Below the pieces are notes generated by a model, which was given only the letters and a program-made list of their open reading frames with translations, had not been told where the DNA came from and made no database searches. Below are positions 18,009 to 29,193 of a stretch of DNA of 64,000 bases, in pieces. The DNA comes from Holophaga foetida DSM 6591 (GTDB lineage Bacteria; Acidobacteriota; Holophagae; Holophagales; Holophagaceae). Positions within the stretch are counted from its first letter, which is position 1, and each line of letters starts with the position of its first letter. The DNA lies in contig NZ_KI912268.1 in NCBI RefSeq assembly GCF_000242615.2, positions 2,013,477 through 2,077,476 of the forward strand. The letters run 5' to 3'. A program made the position numbers and the translations under genes.

Positions 18009-18827
18009 TTGGCTGAGATTGACATGCCCTTTCCCATCTCAGACCTGGAATTCGACAGGCTGAGAACCCTGGTTAAAGAGACGACTGGCATATCCCTGGC
18101 GGAATCCAAGCGGACCCTCATGGTGTCCCGCTTGGCTTCCCGCCTCCGGGCGCGGGGCATCCGGACCTTTCTCGACTATTACAAGCTGATCACGGCACCC
18201 AGTGAAGGGGATGAACTCCAGGCGGCCATTGATCTGATCACCACCAACGAGACCTCTTTTTTCCGGGAGGCGGACCACTTCCGGATCCTGCGGGAGTACA
18301 TCGCACGCCAACGCCCGATCGCCTTTCCCTTCCGGGTCTGGAGCGCCGCCAGCTCCTCCGGGGAGGAAGCTTACAGCATTGCCATGGTCCTGGCGGAGGT
18401 CCTGGGGAGTGCCGAATGGGAGATCCTTGGCACCGATATCAGCACCCGAGTCCTGGAACGGGCCAGCCGGGGGGTCTACCCCATGGAGCGCAGCTGCACC
18501 ATTCCCCGGGATGCCCTGCACCGCTTCTGCCTCAAGGGACAGGGTCAGTACGAAGGCATGTTCATGATCAGCAAGACTCTGCGGGAAAGGGTCCAGTTTC
18601 TTCAGATGAACCTGTGCAGACCCATCCCGCAGGTGGGCCCCTTCGAGCTGATATTCCTCCGCAACGTGCTGATCTATTTCGAGACGGAAGAGAAGCGCAG
18701 AATCGTGGAATCGGTCATCCAAAGGTTGAAACCCAATGGTCTCCTGATCGTGGGCCATTCGGAGAGCCTGAATGGCGTAACCGATCGCGTCGTCCCAGTC
18801 CAACCCACCGTGTACCGTGCCAACTGA
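18009..18827 (+). CDS. cheR: chemotaxis protein methyltransferase CheR
   Basis: CheR uses SAM to methylate glutamates of MCPs. The 272-residue protein has the N-terminal helical domain, the substrate segment TTNETSFFREADHF, the SAM-binding WSAASSSGEEAYSIAM and the LIFLRNVLIYF segment. The TTG at 18009 is chosen because AGGAG lies five bases before it and overlaps the cheW stop; an ATG at 18024 is the alternative. No methylated-pentapeptide-binding tail is obvious on the receptors here. Confidence 0.95.
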   Translation: MAEIDMPFPISDLEFDRLRTLVKETTGISLAESKRTLMVSRLASRLRARGIRTFLDYYKLITAPSEGDELQAAIDLITTNETSFFREADHFRILREYIARQRPIAFPFRVWSAASSSGEEAYSIAMVLAEVLGSAEWEILGTDISTRVLERASRGVYPMERSCTIPRDALHRFCLKGQGQYEGMFMISKTLRERVQFLQMNLCRPIPQVGPFELIFLRNVLIYFETEEKRRIVESVIQRLKPNGLLIVGHSESLNGVTDRVVPVQPTVYRAN

Positions 18828-18896
18828 CTTCATACCCAAGGACAACGTCCTGCAGCCCGGAGGGTTCGCCTTCGGGGATGCCGAGAGGCCCAAGCC

Positions 18897-19964
18897 ATGA
18901 CAGCGAACGCGCCCATCAAGGTCCTGATCGTGGATGACTCCGCCGTGGTGCGCCAGGTGCTCGTGAGCATCCTGGAGACGGATCGGAATATCCGGGTCAT
19001 CGGCTACGCCATCGACCCCATCTTCGCCATGGAGCGCATGCGCAAGGAATGGCCCGATGTGATCATCCTGGATGTGGAGATGCCCCGGATGGACGGCATC
19101 ACCTTCCTCCGGAAGATCATGGCCGAGCACCCCACGCCTGTTATAATTTGTTCATCACTAACCATCAAGGGGACCGAAACCTGCCTCCAGGCCATGGAGG
19201 CGGGGGCTTTCACCATCTTCACCAAGCCCACCATGGGCGTGAAGAACTTCCTGTCGGACGCAGCCCACGAACTCCTGGCCGCGGTGAAGTCCGCCGCAGG
19301 AGCCCGGATCTCCAGGCTTCCGCCGGTGAGGCCCCTGCAGAAGGCGAGCGCCAAGTTCAGCGCCGATGTGGTCATGGAACCCGGGCGGGAGGCCATGACC
19401 CTCACCACGGACCGGTTCACGGCCATCGGCACCTCCACCGGGGGCACCCAGGCCCTGGAGTACGTCCTGTCAAACCTCCCCCGCACCTGTCCAGGCATCG
19501 TGGTCGTTCAGCACATGCCTGAACAGTTCACCGCAGCCTTTGCCAAGCGCCTGAACGATATCTGCGAGATCGAAGTCAGGGAAGCCAAGACGGGAGACCG
19601 CGTGATCCCCGGAAGGGCTCTCATCGCCCCCGGGGGCAAGCATCTGGTGGTCAGGCGCAGCGGGGCCCAGTACGTGGCCGAGGTCATCAGCGCACCCCCG
19701 GTGAACCGGCACTGCCCATCGGTGGATGTGCTCTTCCGCTCCGTGGCCAAGTACGCTGGCAGCAACGCTCTGGGGGTCATCATGACCGGCATGGGGGATG
19801 ATGGCGCCCGGGGACTTCTGGAGATGCGGCAGGCCGGCGCCCACACCCTCGCCCAGGACGAGGCCACCTGCGTGGTCTTCGGCATGCCCAAGGAGGCCAT
19901 CAAGCTGGGAGCCGCAGACCGGATCGTGCCCATCCAGGAGATCCCCGGGCTGATCTCGCGCTAG
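18897..19964 (+). CDS. cheB: chemotaxis methylesterase/deamidase CheB
   Basis: The 355-residue protein has an N-terminal receiver (phospho-acceptor D59 in [12 protein letters not shown]) and a C-terminal methylesterase domain. The catalytic triad is visible as S180 (GTSTGG), H206 (VVQHMP) and D302 (GMGDDGA). Phosphorylation by CheA should activate removal of methyl groups from receptors. It closes the operon, 69 bases after cheR. A short AT-rich patch (near 19140) lies in the linker between beta-strands and does not disturb the frame. No cheD, cheC, cheX or cheZ is present in this window. Confidence 0.97.
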   Translation: MTANAPIKVLIVDDSAVVRQVLVSILETDRNIRVIGYAIDPIFAMERMRKEWPDVIILDVEMPRMDGITFLRKIMAEHPTPVIICSSLTIKGTETCLQAMEAGAFTIFTKPTMGVKNFLSDAAHELLAAVKSAAGARISRLPPVRPLQKASAKFSADVVMEPGREAMTLTTDRFTAIGTSTGGTQALEYVLSNLPRTCPGIVVVQHMPEQFTAAFAKRLNDICEIEVREAKTGDRVIPGRALIAPGGKHLVVRRSGAQYVAEVISAPPVNRHCPSVDVLFRSVAKYAGSNALGVIMTGMGDDGARGLLEMRQAGAHTLAQDEATCVVFGMPKEAIKLGAADRIVPIQEIPGLISR

Positions 19965-20132
19965 TGTGGTGCCAGAGCCGCTTTAAATGGTCCGCGTTTC
20001 ACCAGGGACACCACATTAGGGAGGGGATCCGAAGCACCTGATCGGGCAAGGGTTGAGGTATGTTTTAGACAGAGGCCCAGTTTCTCTTAAGCGCAAACTG
20101 CCCCAACGTTATTCCAGATCGTAGCGAGCCCT

Positions 20133-20765
20133 ATGCCCACCTGGTCCCAAGCCCCCCTCTTCCAGTCCCTGAGCCCGGCGCAGGTGGAGCACTTGGCTTC
20201 CATCTCCTCCACCAAGGCCCTGGAGGAGGGTCAGATCCTCTTCATGGAGGACGCCCCCTGCACCGGGTTCTTCGTCCTGATGGAGGGGGCGATCCAGCTG
20301 ACCCGGGTCAGCACGACCCCGGGCGCCCATCCCACCCTGGCCGTAATCCTGCCGGTCCAGAGCTTCGCGGAAGCCGCCATGTTCGGTGGGGAAGCCTTCC
20401 CGGCCACGGCCACAGCCCTCAAGCCCACACGGGTCCAGCACTTCCCCAAAGCCAACGTCCTCGCGGCCATGGCCCAGGAGCCAGCCCTGGCCCTGGCCAT
20501 CATCCACGCCCAGGCGGTGTGGCTCCGGAAACTCACCCAGAAGGTGGAGAGCCTCAGCAGTTCCGACAGCCAGGAGCGCCTCCGCCGCTGGCTCAACGAC
20601 CAGCTGCCCGTGAACCTCTTTTTCAAACTCCCCTTGACCAAGAAGGCTCTGGCGGCCTCCCTGGGCATGACCCCCGAGACCCTCTCCCGGGCCCTTCGCA
20701 CCATGCAGGACGAAGGACTGATCGAGGTCCGGGGCAACTCCATCCTGCGACTGAAGCTGCGCTGA
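20133..20765 (+). CDS. Crp/Fnr-family transcriptional regulator
   Basis: The 210-residue protein has an N-terminal cyclic-nucleotide-binding-type beta-roll (about residues 10-120), a long dimerisation helix and a C-terminal winged HTH reading LTKKALAASLGMTPETLSRAL. The E-x-x-S-R arrangement in the recognition helix is the type that reads TTGA half-sites, as in FNR. There is no N-terminal cysteine cluster, so it is not a classical Fe-S FNR; DNR/HcpR-like haem or NO sensing is more likely. It heads the nrf gene group and may bind the site upstream of hcp. Confidence 0.92.
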   Translation: MPTWSQAPLFQSLSPAQVEHLASISSTKALEEGQILFMEDAPCTGFFVLMEGAIQLTRVSTTPGAHPTLAVILPVQSFAEAAMFGGEAFPATATALKPTRVQHFPKANVLAAMAQEPALALAIIHAQAVWLRKLTQKVESLSSSDSQERLRRWLNDQLPVNLFFKLPLTKKALAASLGMTPETLSRALRTMQDEGLIEVRGNSILRLKLR

Positions 20766-21044
20766 TGATCTTCACCCGGGCCACAACCCACGCTCTGCGG
20801 GCCCTGGCGGCCATGGAATACCAAGGCCATCTCCGTCCCGCCAAGGAGCTCGCCGAGGAACTGGGCATCCCGGGATCCTATCTGGCCAAGGTCTTCCAGC
20901 CCCTGGCCCATGCATGGAGCCTGGCTCGAGGCCCGCACTCTGTTGGAGCAGAGCCTGGGCGGCATCCCCTTGACAGAACTCCAGGCAACCTTCCGAAAAG
21001 GGCAGGCAAAAGAGGGCAAACAGGAGAGAACGCCCCATATTTGA
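20765..21044 (+). pseudogene. Rrf2-family regulator, internally deleted and frameshifted remnant
   Basis: The frame opens with an ATG overlapping the Crp/Fnr stop codon by one base (TGATG). The first 48 residues are a clear Rrf2 N-terminus (MIFTRATTHALRALAAMEYQ, then AKELAEELGIPGSYLAKVFQ). The typical middle (wing, Cys cluster) is missing. A typical Rrf2 C-terminal helix (LEARTLLEQSLGGIPLTELQ) follows in the +1 frame and ends at a stop at 21042-21044. The original frame runs on to 21088 with unlikely sequence. I read this as a deletion of roughly 50-60 codons plus a frameshift. The parent would have been an Fe-S or NO-sensing repressor next to nrf. Confidence 0.75.
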
Positions 21045-21124
21045 GGCGTTCCACAGCCTCGTCAAACAATCAGGATAAAAATATCTGAAATACAGGTACG
21101 ATCAGGCCACCCTTCACGGGCCCC

Positions 21125-21625
21125 ATGATGAGCCTCAAGTTCCCCACCTCTCCCCTCGCCTTCCTTGCCGTGGCCCTCATCGGGGTCCTGGCCGGGTCCG
21201 GCCTCTTCACGTTCATTTCCGCCGAGGGGACCTCGTATCTCTCGAACGATCCGAAGGTATGCGTCAACTGCCACATCATGCGGGAGCAGTTCGACGGCTG
21301 GAACCACAGTTCCCACCATGCCGTGGCCACCTGCAACGACTGCCACCTGCCCCATGACAACGTGATCCACAAGTTCCTCGTGAAGGGCCTCAACGGCTAC
21401 CACCATTCCAAAGCCTTCACGACCATGGACTTCCAGGAGCCCATCCGGATCAAGCCCGGCAACGCCCAGGTGCTGGAGGCCAACTGCCTCCACTGCCACG
21501 GAGAGTTGACCGGCGAGATCACGGCCCACGGCACCCTGGGGGTCCCCACGGACCCCACCCAGAAGGCGGACCTCTACGGGTGCGTCCGCTGCCACCAGGA
21601 GGTGGGCCATGGCCCCCGCCGCTGA
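21125..21625 (+). CDS. nrfH: NrfH-type tetrahaem quinol dehydrogenase
   Basis: NrfH takes electrons from menaquinol and passes them to NrfA. The 166-residue protein has one N-terminal transmembrane helix (about residues 10-31) and four CxxCH haem motifs (CVNCH, CNDCH, CLHCH, CVRCH) on the periplasmic side. The spacing and the KGLNGYHHS region match the NapC/NrfH family at its short end. Two adjacent ATGs (21125, 21128) are possible starts and the ribosome binding site is weak. It lies 33 bases before nrfA. Confidence 0.93.
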   Translation: MMSLKFPTSPLAFLAVALIGVLAGSGLFTFISAEGTSYLSNDPKVCVNCHIMREQFDGWNHSSHHAVATCNDCHLPHDNVIHKFLVKGLNGYHHSKAFTTMDFQEPIRIKPGNAQVLEANCLHCHGELTGEITAHGTLGVPTDPTQKADLYGCVRCHQEVGHGPRR

Positions 21626-21658
21626 TCGTTCCAACTCCCCCCTTGGAGGAGATCGTCC

Positions 21659-23122
21659 ATGAGCCAGCCCCCCTTCCTTTCCCGCCCCTCCGTCCGCCTG
21701 GGCTTGGTGGCGTGCGCCGCGGCCATCGCCACGATCCTGGTGCTGGCCCTCTATGCCAGCGTGTCAAAGCGCAAGACGGAGGCCCTCCAGACCAGCTTCC
21801 GCCTCGTGAACCTGGACGAGAAGACCGTGGATCCCGCCCAGTGGGGAAAGAACTTCCCCCGGCAGTTCGACGCCTACCAGCGCACCAATGAGCGCTATAC
21901 GACCAAGTTCGGAGGCGCAGGAAGCGAAGGCATGGCCAAGAGCCGCCTGGAGGCTGACCCCAGGCTCGTCACCCTCTTCGAGGGCTACGCCTTCGCCCTG
22001 GACTTCAACCAGCGCCAGGGCCACGCCTACATGCTCCTGGACCAGCGCACCACCAAGCGGGTCACCCAGCGTCCCCAGACAGGCGCCTGCCTCCACTGCC
22101 ACGCCTCCAACACCGTGGCCTACCGGGAAGAGGGCATCAAGCAGGGTGCACCGGGCTCCCTGGACGAGGCCTTCGACAGTCCCCATGCCCGCCAGCAGCT
22201 GATGGCCGGCTTCGAATCCATCTGCAAGATGAGCTACCAGGATGCCACCAAGCTGGTGCAGCATCCCGTGGCCTGCCTGGACTGCCACGACCCCAGGAAC
22301 ATGCAGCTCCGGGTCACCAAGCCCGGTTTCATCCGGGGCATCGCCGCCCTGGCCCAGAGCGGTGAGCCTACGCCCCACCTGCCTTCCATCGAGAAATGGC
22401 GCAAGGGGGGAGGGAAAGAGGCCTATGACGCCAACCGCGATGCCTCCCGCCAGGAGCTCCGCTCCATGGTCTGCGGCCAGTGCCACGTCGAGTACTACTG
22501 CGGCCCCAAGACCACCCTCTTCTTCCCCTGGAACAAGGGGCTCAAAGTTGAGCAGATCGAAAGCTACTACAACGATTACAAGTTCTCCGATGGCCACCGA
22601 TTCTATGACTGGAAGCACGCCAAGGCCGGAACGGAAATCCTGAAGGCCCAGCACCCCGAGTTTGAGACCTGGAGCCAGGGGATCCATGCCCGTTCCGGGG
22701 TCTCCTGCGCCGACTGCCACATGCCCTATGTCCGGGAAGGGGCCATCAAGATCAGCGACCACCAGGTCCGCAGCCCCCTCATGGACATCTCCCGATCCTG
22801 CCAGACCTGCCACCGCTTCCCCGAAGCTGAAATGAAGGCCCGGGTGGAGATCATCCAGGACCGGACCCACATCCTGATGAGTGCGGCCGAAGACGCCATC
22901 GTGGCCCTGATCCGGGACCTGGACACCGCCAGGAAGGCGGGGATTCCCGAAGCCAGACTTCAGCCAGCCATGGAACTCCATCGCAAAGCCCAGTGGCGCC
23001 TGGACTACGTCAACGCCGAAAACTCCATGGGCTTCCACGCCCCCCAGGAGACGGCTCGGATCCTGGCGGAATCCATCGATTACGGGAGACAGGGACAGTT
23101 GTCAGTGAAAGGCTTGAAGTAA
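21659..23122 (+). CDS. nrfA: ammonia-forming cytochrome c nitrite reductase NrfA (CxxCH-type active-site haem)
   Basis: NrfA reduces nitrite to ammonium in the periplasm. The 487-residue protein has an N-terminal membrane anchor or uncleaved signal (about 14-34) and five haem c motifs: C144-H148 (CLHCH), C206-H210 (CLDCH), C272-H276 (CGQCH), C350-H354 (CADCH) and C381-H385 (CQTCH). The first motif sits where most NrfA proteins have CxxCK, so the active-site haem probably has a His proximal ligand. CHVEYY with Y279 and GIHARSGV with H343 keep the active-site Tyr and His. A strong GGAGGAG precedes the ATG. Confidence 0.94.
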   Translation: MSQPPFLSRPSVRLGLVACAAAIATILVLALYASVSKRKTEALQTSFRLVNLDEKTVDPAQWGKNFPRQFDAYQRTNERYTTKFGGAGSEGMAKSRLEADPRLVTLFEGYAFALDFNQRQGHAYMLLDQRTTKRVTQRPQTGACLHCHASNTVAYREEGIKQGAPGSLDEAFDSPHARQQLMAGFESICKMSYQDATKLVQHPVACLDCHDPRNMQLRVTKPGFIRGIAALAQSGEPTPHLPSIEKWRKGGGKEAYDANRDASRQELRSMVCGQCHVEYYCGPKTTLFFPWNKGLKVEQIESYYNDYKFSDGHRFYDWKHAKAGTEILKAQHPEFETWSQGIHARSGVSCADCHMPYVREGAIKISDHQVRSPLMDISRSCQTCHRFPEAEMKARVEIIQDRTHILMSAAEDAIVALIRDLDTARKAGIPEARLQPAMELHRKAQWRLDYVNAENSMGFHAPQETARILAESIDYGRQGQLSVKGLK

Positions 23123-23204
23123 CCTTGGATGCCCACGGCCTTTTCCCGCCGCCGGACTTGGCGCCGATCCTGGACCGCTGGCGCGTAGGGTATCCTCAGG
23201 AGCA

Positions 23205-23636
23205 ATGAGCCCCTTCCCCTGGAAAGCCCTAGCCGCCCTAGCCTCCGGGCTGGCCTTCGGCCTGGGACTCTGGTTCCTGCGATCCGATTATGTCGGAGAC
23301 GGCTCTGCAAGCTGCCGCAGCTGCCACACCATGAATGAGGCCCTCGCAAGCTGGCGGGCCGGAGCCCATCACCAGCAAGACTGCGGTGAGTGCCACCTGC
23401 CCCAGGGTCCTTTTCCCAGGACCTGGGCCAAGGGTGTGGATGGACTCCACCACGCGACGGTCCATGCCTTCCGGCGGGAGGGGATCTACCATCGCCTCGC
23501 CAGCCCTGCCGTGGTGGAGGCCAACTGCCGCCGCTGCCACCAGAGCTCACCGCGCATGCACCCGCTGTCCTCCCGCCCATGTCTGGACTGCCACGGGGAT
23601 ACTGCCCACGGGGCCCCTGCCCTCGCCCGGAGATGA
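23205..23636 (+). CDS. second NrfH-like tetrahaem cytochrome
   Basis: The 143-residue protein has one N-terminal transmembrane segment (about 8-25) and four CxxCH motifs (CRSCH, CGECH, CRRCH, CLDCH). It aligns with the NrfH encoded at 21125: ANCLHCH matches ANCRRCH, and KGLNGYHH matches KGVDGLHH. Its stop codon overlaps the next start by four bases (ATGA), so the two proteins should be made in a fixed ratio. It probably feeds quinol electrons to its partner. Confidence 0.9.
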   Translation: MSPFPWKALAALASGLAFGLGLWFLRSDYVGDGSASCRSCHTMNEALASWRAGAHHQQDCGECHLPQGPFPRTWAKGVDGLHHATVHAFRREGIYHRLASPAVVEANCRRCHQSSPRMHPLSSRPCLDCHGDTAHGAPALARR

Positions 23637-24709
23637 TCCCCATGACCCTTTCCAACCGAACCTGGTTCGCTCTCTTCATCGCCGCCGCCCTGGTGGCCTT
23701 TGGGCTGGGCCTTCTGGCCACGGGCCTCGGGAGCCGACAAGAGGAGGCTCCCGCAAGGACCTTCGTGACCCCCATCGGTGACCAGGAGCGGGACCCGGCG
23801 GTGTGGGGCATGAACTTCCCCCTCGAATACCGCAACTGGCAGCGCTCCTCGCCTGCCCAGCCCCAGCCTGCCGCACCGGCGGAACTCTTTGCAGGATATG
23901 GCTTCGCCCGGGACTTCAACCGGACCCGCAGCGGCTTCCCCGACGGCCAGCACCCAGCCACCTGCCTGGACTGCCACGATCCCCGAACCATGAAGCTGAG
24001 GGTGGGCCAGAAAGCCTTCAGTGAAGCCCTTGCTCGGCGGGGTGTGGATCTAGCCAAGGCCTCGGACCAGGATCTCAGGACCTATGTCTGCGCCCAATGC
24101 CACAGCACCTATACCTTCCGCCGGGATGAAGGCCTGGACTTCCCCCACGAAAAGGGGCTGAAATCCGATGAGATCCTGAAAGCCCTGGAAGAGCGCGGAG
24201 TCACCGACTGGACCCATGGGGTTTCCGGCACCCCCATGGTCAAGCTGCGCGGGCCTGCCTATGAACTCGGAAGCCAGGGCGTGCACGCCTTCCGGGGGGT
24301 GACCTGCAGCGACTGTCACATGCCCTACATCCAGGAGGAAGGCACCCGGATCGCCAGCCATCAGCTTCATCGTCCTTTGAGGAATCCCCTGGAAGCCCAG
24401 TGCATCCCATGCCACCGCTGGCCCGGAAGCGAGCTGAAGGCCAGGGTGGAGGACATCCAGAGCAGCCACCGTGAGCTCCAGAAGCGGGCAGAAGCGGCCC
24501 TGCTCTCCGCCCATCAGGCCCTTGCCAAGCGGGAGATTCCGGAGGCCCGGACCCTGCTGCGGCGAGCCCAGGCCCACTGGGATTTCGTCGCCAGCGAAGG
24601 CTCGGACGGCTTCCATGCCCCGCAGGAAGCCGCCCGGAACTTGGCTATGGCCATCGATCTGGCCAGGCAGGCCGAACTTACAGTTCGATCTTCGTCCCCA
24701 GCACCTTGA
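23633..24709 (+). CDS. four-haem NrfA paralogue lacking the catalytic-haem segment
   Basis: The 358-residue protein has an N-terminal anchor (about 11-32) and four CxxCH motifs at C111, C153, C225 and C257. It aligns with NrfA on both sides (GYAFALDFN with [27 protein letters not shown] with [18 protein letters not shown]). However, about 80 residues between these, which contain the first haem motif of NrfA, are replaced by a few residues. The active-site CHVEYY is CHSTYT; the His segment is kept as GVHAFRGV. The frame is intact, so it looks like a real protein. It probably cannot reduce nitrite as NrfA does and may be an electron-transfer subunit or have a new activity. Confidence 0.88.
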   Translation: MIPMTLSNRTWFALFIAAALVAFGLGLLATGLGSRQEEAPARTFVTPIGDQERDPAVWGMNFPLEYRNWQRSSPAQPQPAAPAELFAGYGFARDFNRTRSGFPDGQHPATCLDCHDPRTMKLRVGQKAFSEALARRGVDLAKASDQDLRTYVCAQCHSTYTFRRDEGLDFPHEKGLKSDEILKALEERGVTDWTHGVSGTPMVKLRGPAYELGSQGVHAFRGVTCSDCHMPYIQEEGTRIASHQLHRPLRNPLEAQCIPCHRWPGSELKARVEDIQSSHRELQKRAEAALLSAHQALAKREIPEARTLLRRAQAHWDFVASEGSDGFHAPQEAARNLAMAIDLARQAELTVRSSSPAP

Positions 24710-25259
24710 GGAACTGGGCGATCCAGTCGGGGTGGGCCGGCCAAGCGGGGGCGGTGACGAGATTGCCATCGGTCACGGCCTTGTCCACGGCAATGCCTGC
24801 GAACGTTGCCCCGGCCTTTGACACGTCCGGGCCACATGCCGGATAGGCAGAGCAGACGCGGTTTTCCAGGACACCAGCAGCCGCAAGGAGCTGGGGTCCG
24901 TGACAGATGGCAGCCATCGGCTTGTTGGCCTTGGCGAAGTGCTGGACGATCTCGATGACCTTGGGATTGAGGCGGAGGTATTCGGGGGCCCGACCGCCGG
25001 GAATGACCAAGGCATCATAGGCCTCAGCCTTCACATCGGCGAAGGTGGCATTGAGGGTGAAACGGTGTCCCGGCTTCTCGCTGTAGGTCTGATCGCCTTC
25101 GAAGTCATGAATCGCAGTCTTCACGAAGTCCCCAGCCTTCTTCTCCGGGCAGACGGCATCCACCTGGTGCCCCACCATCAACAGGGCCTGGAAGGGCACC
25201 ATCACTTCGTAGTCCTCCACGAAATCCCCGACGAGCATCAAGATCTTCTTCGCGGCCAT
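24678..25259 (-). CDS. DJ-1/PfpI-family protein
   Basis: This is a 193-residue class I glutamine-amidotransferase-like protein. The nucleophile elbow is [10 protein letters not shown] with the reactive Cys, and the acidic partner lies in GDFVEDYE. The strand [15 protein letters not shown] is typical of the family. Members act as glyoxalases, deglycases or stress chaperones; which applies here cannot be told. It converges on the four-haem gene and the two coding ends overlap by 32 bases. Confidence 0.93.
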   Translation of the reverse strand: MAAKKILMLVGDFVEDYEVMVPFQALLMVGHQVDAVCPEKKAGDFVKTAIHDFEGDQTYSEKPGHRFTLNATFADVKAEAYDALVIPGGRAPEYLRLNPKVIEIVQHFAKANKPMAAICHGPQLLAAAGVLENRVCSAYPACGPDVSKAGATFAGIAVDKAVTDGNLVTAPAWPAHPDWIAQFLKVLGTKIEL

Positions 25260-25468
25260 GGCCTCTCCTTTATTAGTTATTCAGATTATCCCGTAACATT
25301 GGGATCTGCCGAGTCTATCGACATTCTCTTGGGTTCCTTCAAGCTTGGGAAGTTACAGGGATCCTCCATTTTGTCGATCCTTCCGAAGAGAGATTGAACC
25401 TTCCCCTCGAAGCGGGGAAACTAGGTGTATTTCCGGGGGTGATCCTCCGGGTTTAAAGGGAGAAAACC

Positions 25469-28321
<2,853 letters not shown>

Positions 28322-28336
28322 ACCCTGGCAACAAAG

Positions 28337-28372
28337 AAAGGCACGTCAACCTTTCGGGGGACGTGCCTTTTC
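28337..28372 (+). terminator. intrinsic terminator after the Dld-II-type gene
   Basis: The stem AAAGGCACGT paired with ACGTGCCTTT has a 14-nt loop and is followed by T-rich sequence. It lies 16 bases after the stop codon. Confidence 0.8.
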
Positions 28373-28397
28373 CGTTACGGCGACTCATTCCCAATCG

Positions 28398-28530
28398 CCG
28401 TCCATCTCCGTCCATCGCTGGCTGAGCCTTTTTAAGGCGGGTGATGGGGAGCTGTGCCGAATTTCTTTGCAGTCAAAAGCGAAGTAAAAGAACTTCAGCC
28501 AGCGATGGACAGCGATAAACAGCGATGAGA
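28398..28530. repeat. fold-back intergenic repeat with 15-bp perfect inverted arms
   Basis: TCCATCGCTGGCTGA (28411-28425) is repeated in exact inverted orientation at 28495-28509. Next to each arm are short tandem decamers: CGTCCATCTC/CGTCCATCGC on the left and AGCGATGGAC/AGCGATAAAC/AGCGATGAGA on the right. The 70-bp centre has no ORF. The element occupies most of the gap between the Dld-II terminator and the thioesterase gene. Confidence 0.6.
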
Positions 28531-28604
28531 CGCAGGAAGCATCGGTCTGACAGGGAAGGCTGGCTTCAGAGTGTGACTGCTCTATGGTTGACGGCGGTTT
28601 GGAC

Positions 28605-29090
28605 TCAGCCCTTCTTGCGCGCCTTCAGGGCCTCCTTGCGAGCCTCGTAGCGGGCATTGGCCTCGGTATTGCGGCGATGGTCATCCTCGGTCTCGAGGAG
28701 GAGTTCGGGCACGGGCACGACTTTCTTGTCCTCGTCCAGTGCCACGAAGGTCAGGTAGGCGCTGGCGGTATGGCGGACTTCCCCGGTGCGGAGGTCCTCG
28801 GCCTCCACCCGGACACCGATCTCCATGGAGGTGCGACCGGCCCGGTTCAGACTGGCCCTGAGGATGATGAGGTTGCCGATGTAGACCGGAGAATGGAAAT
28901 CCAGACGGTCAAGGGAAGCGGTGACGGCGTTCATGCCGGTGTGCCGTGAGGCCACGGTCCAGGCAGCGTTATCGATGAGCTTCATGATGGTGCCACCGTG
29001 AACATTACCCGCTGCGTTGGCATCCGGGGGGAGCATGTTCTGGGCCAGCACAATGCCGGATTGGGAGACTTTCTTGGCTTTGCCGGTCAC
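28605..29090 (-). CDS. acyl-CoA thioesterase, hotdog fold (YciA/BACH type)
   Basis: The 161-residue protein hydrolyses acyl-CoA thioesters. The hotdog core contains DANAAGNVHGGTIMKLIDNA with the catalytic Asp region, then FHSPVYIGNLIILRASLNRA and AYLTFVALDED. The C-terminal 30 residues are charged and helical. The start is a GTG at 29090 with GGAG upstream. It is transcribed divergently from the MFS transporter. Confidence 0.93.
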   Translation of the reverse strand: MTGKAKKVSQSGIVLAQNMLPPDANAAGNVHGGTIMKLIDNAAWTVASRHTGMNAVTASLDRLDFHSPVYIGNLIILRASLNRAGRTSMEIGVRVEAEDLRTGEVRHTASAYLTFVALDEDKKVVPVPELLLETEDDHRRNTEANARYEARKEALKARKKG

Positions 29091-29193
29091 GGTTTGCTCC
29101 TTTGAAGGGGTTGTGTCACTACACTAGGTCATTCTTCAGCCCACATGCGGTGCGGCCTCTGGCACAAAGTATCCATTTTCCCTGAGAATTTCC

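Noticed and set aside
19140..19165. TATAAT-like AT-rich patch that could be a promoter
   Set aside because: It lies within the receiver domain of cheB in an intact, conserved frame; codon choice explains it.
19965..20015. TGTGGTG and CACCACA inverted repeat after cheB, considered as a terminator
   Set aside because: The arms are only seven bases, 37 bases apart, with no T-run.
21041..21065. TTGAGGC and GCCTCGTCAA upstream of nrfH, considered as an FNR site
   Set aside because: Half-site spacing is wrong for FNR; it is more likely a leftover terminator of the broken Rrf2 gene.
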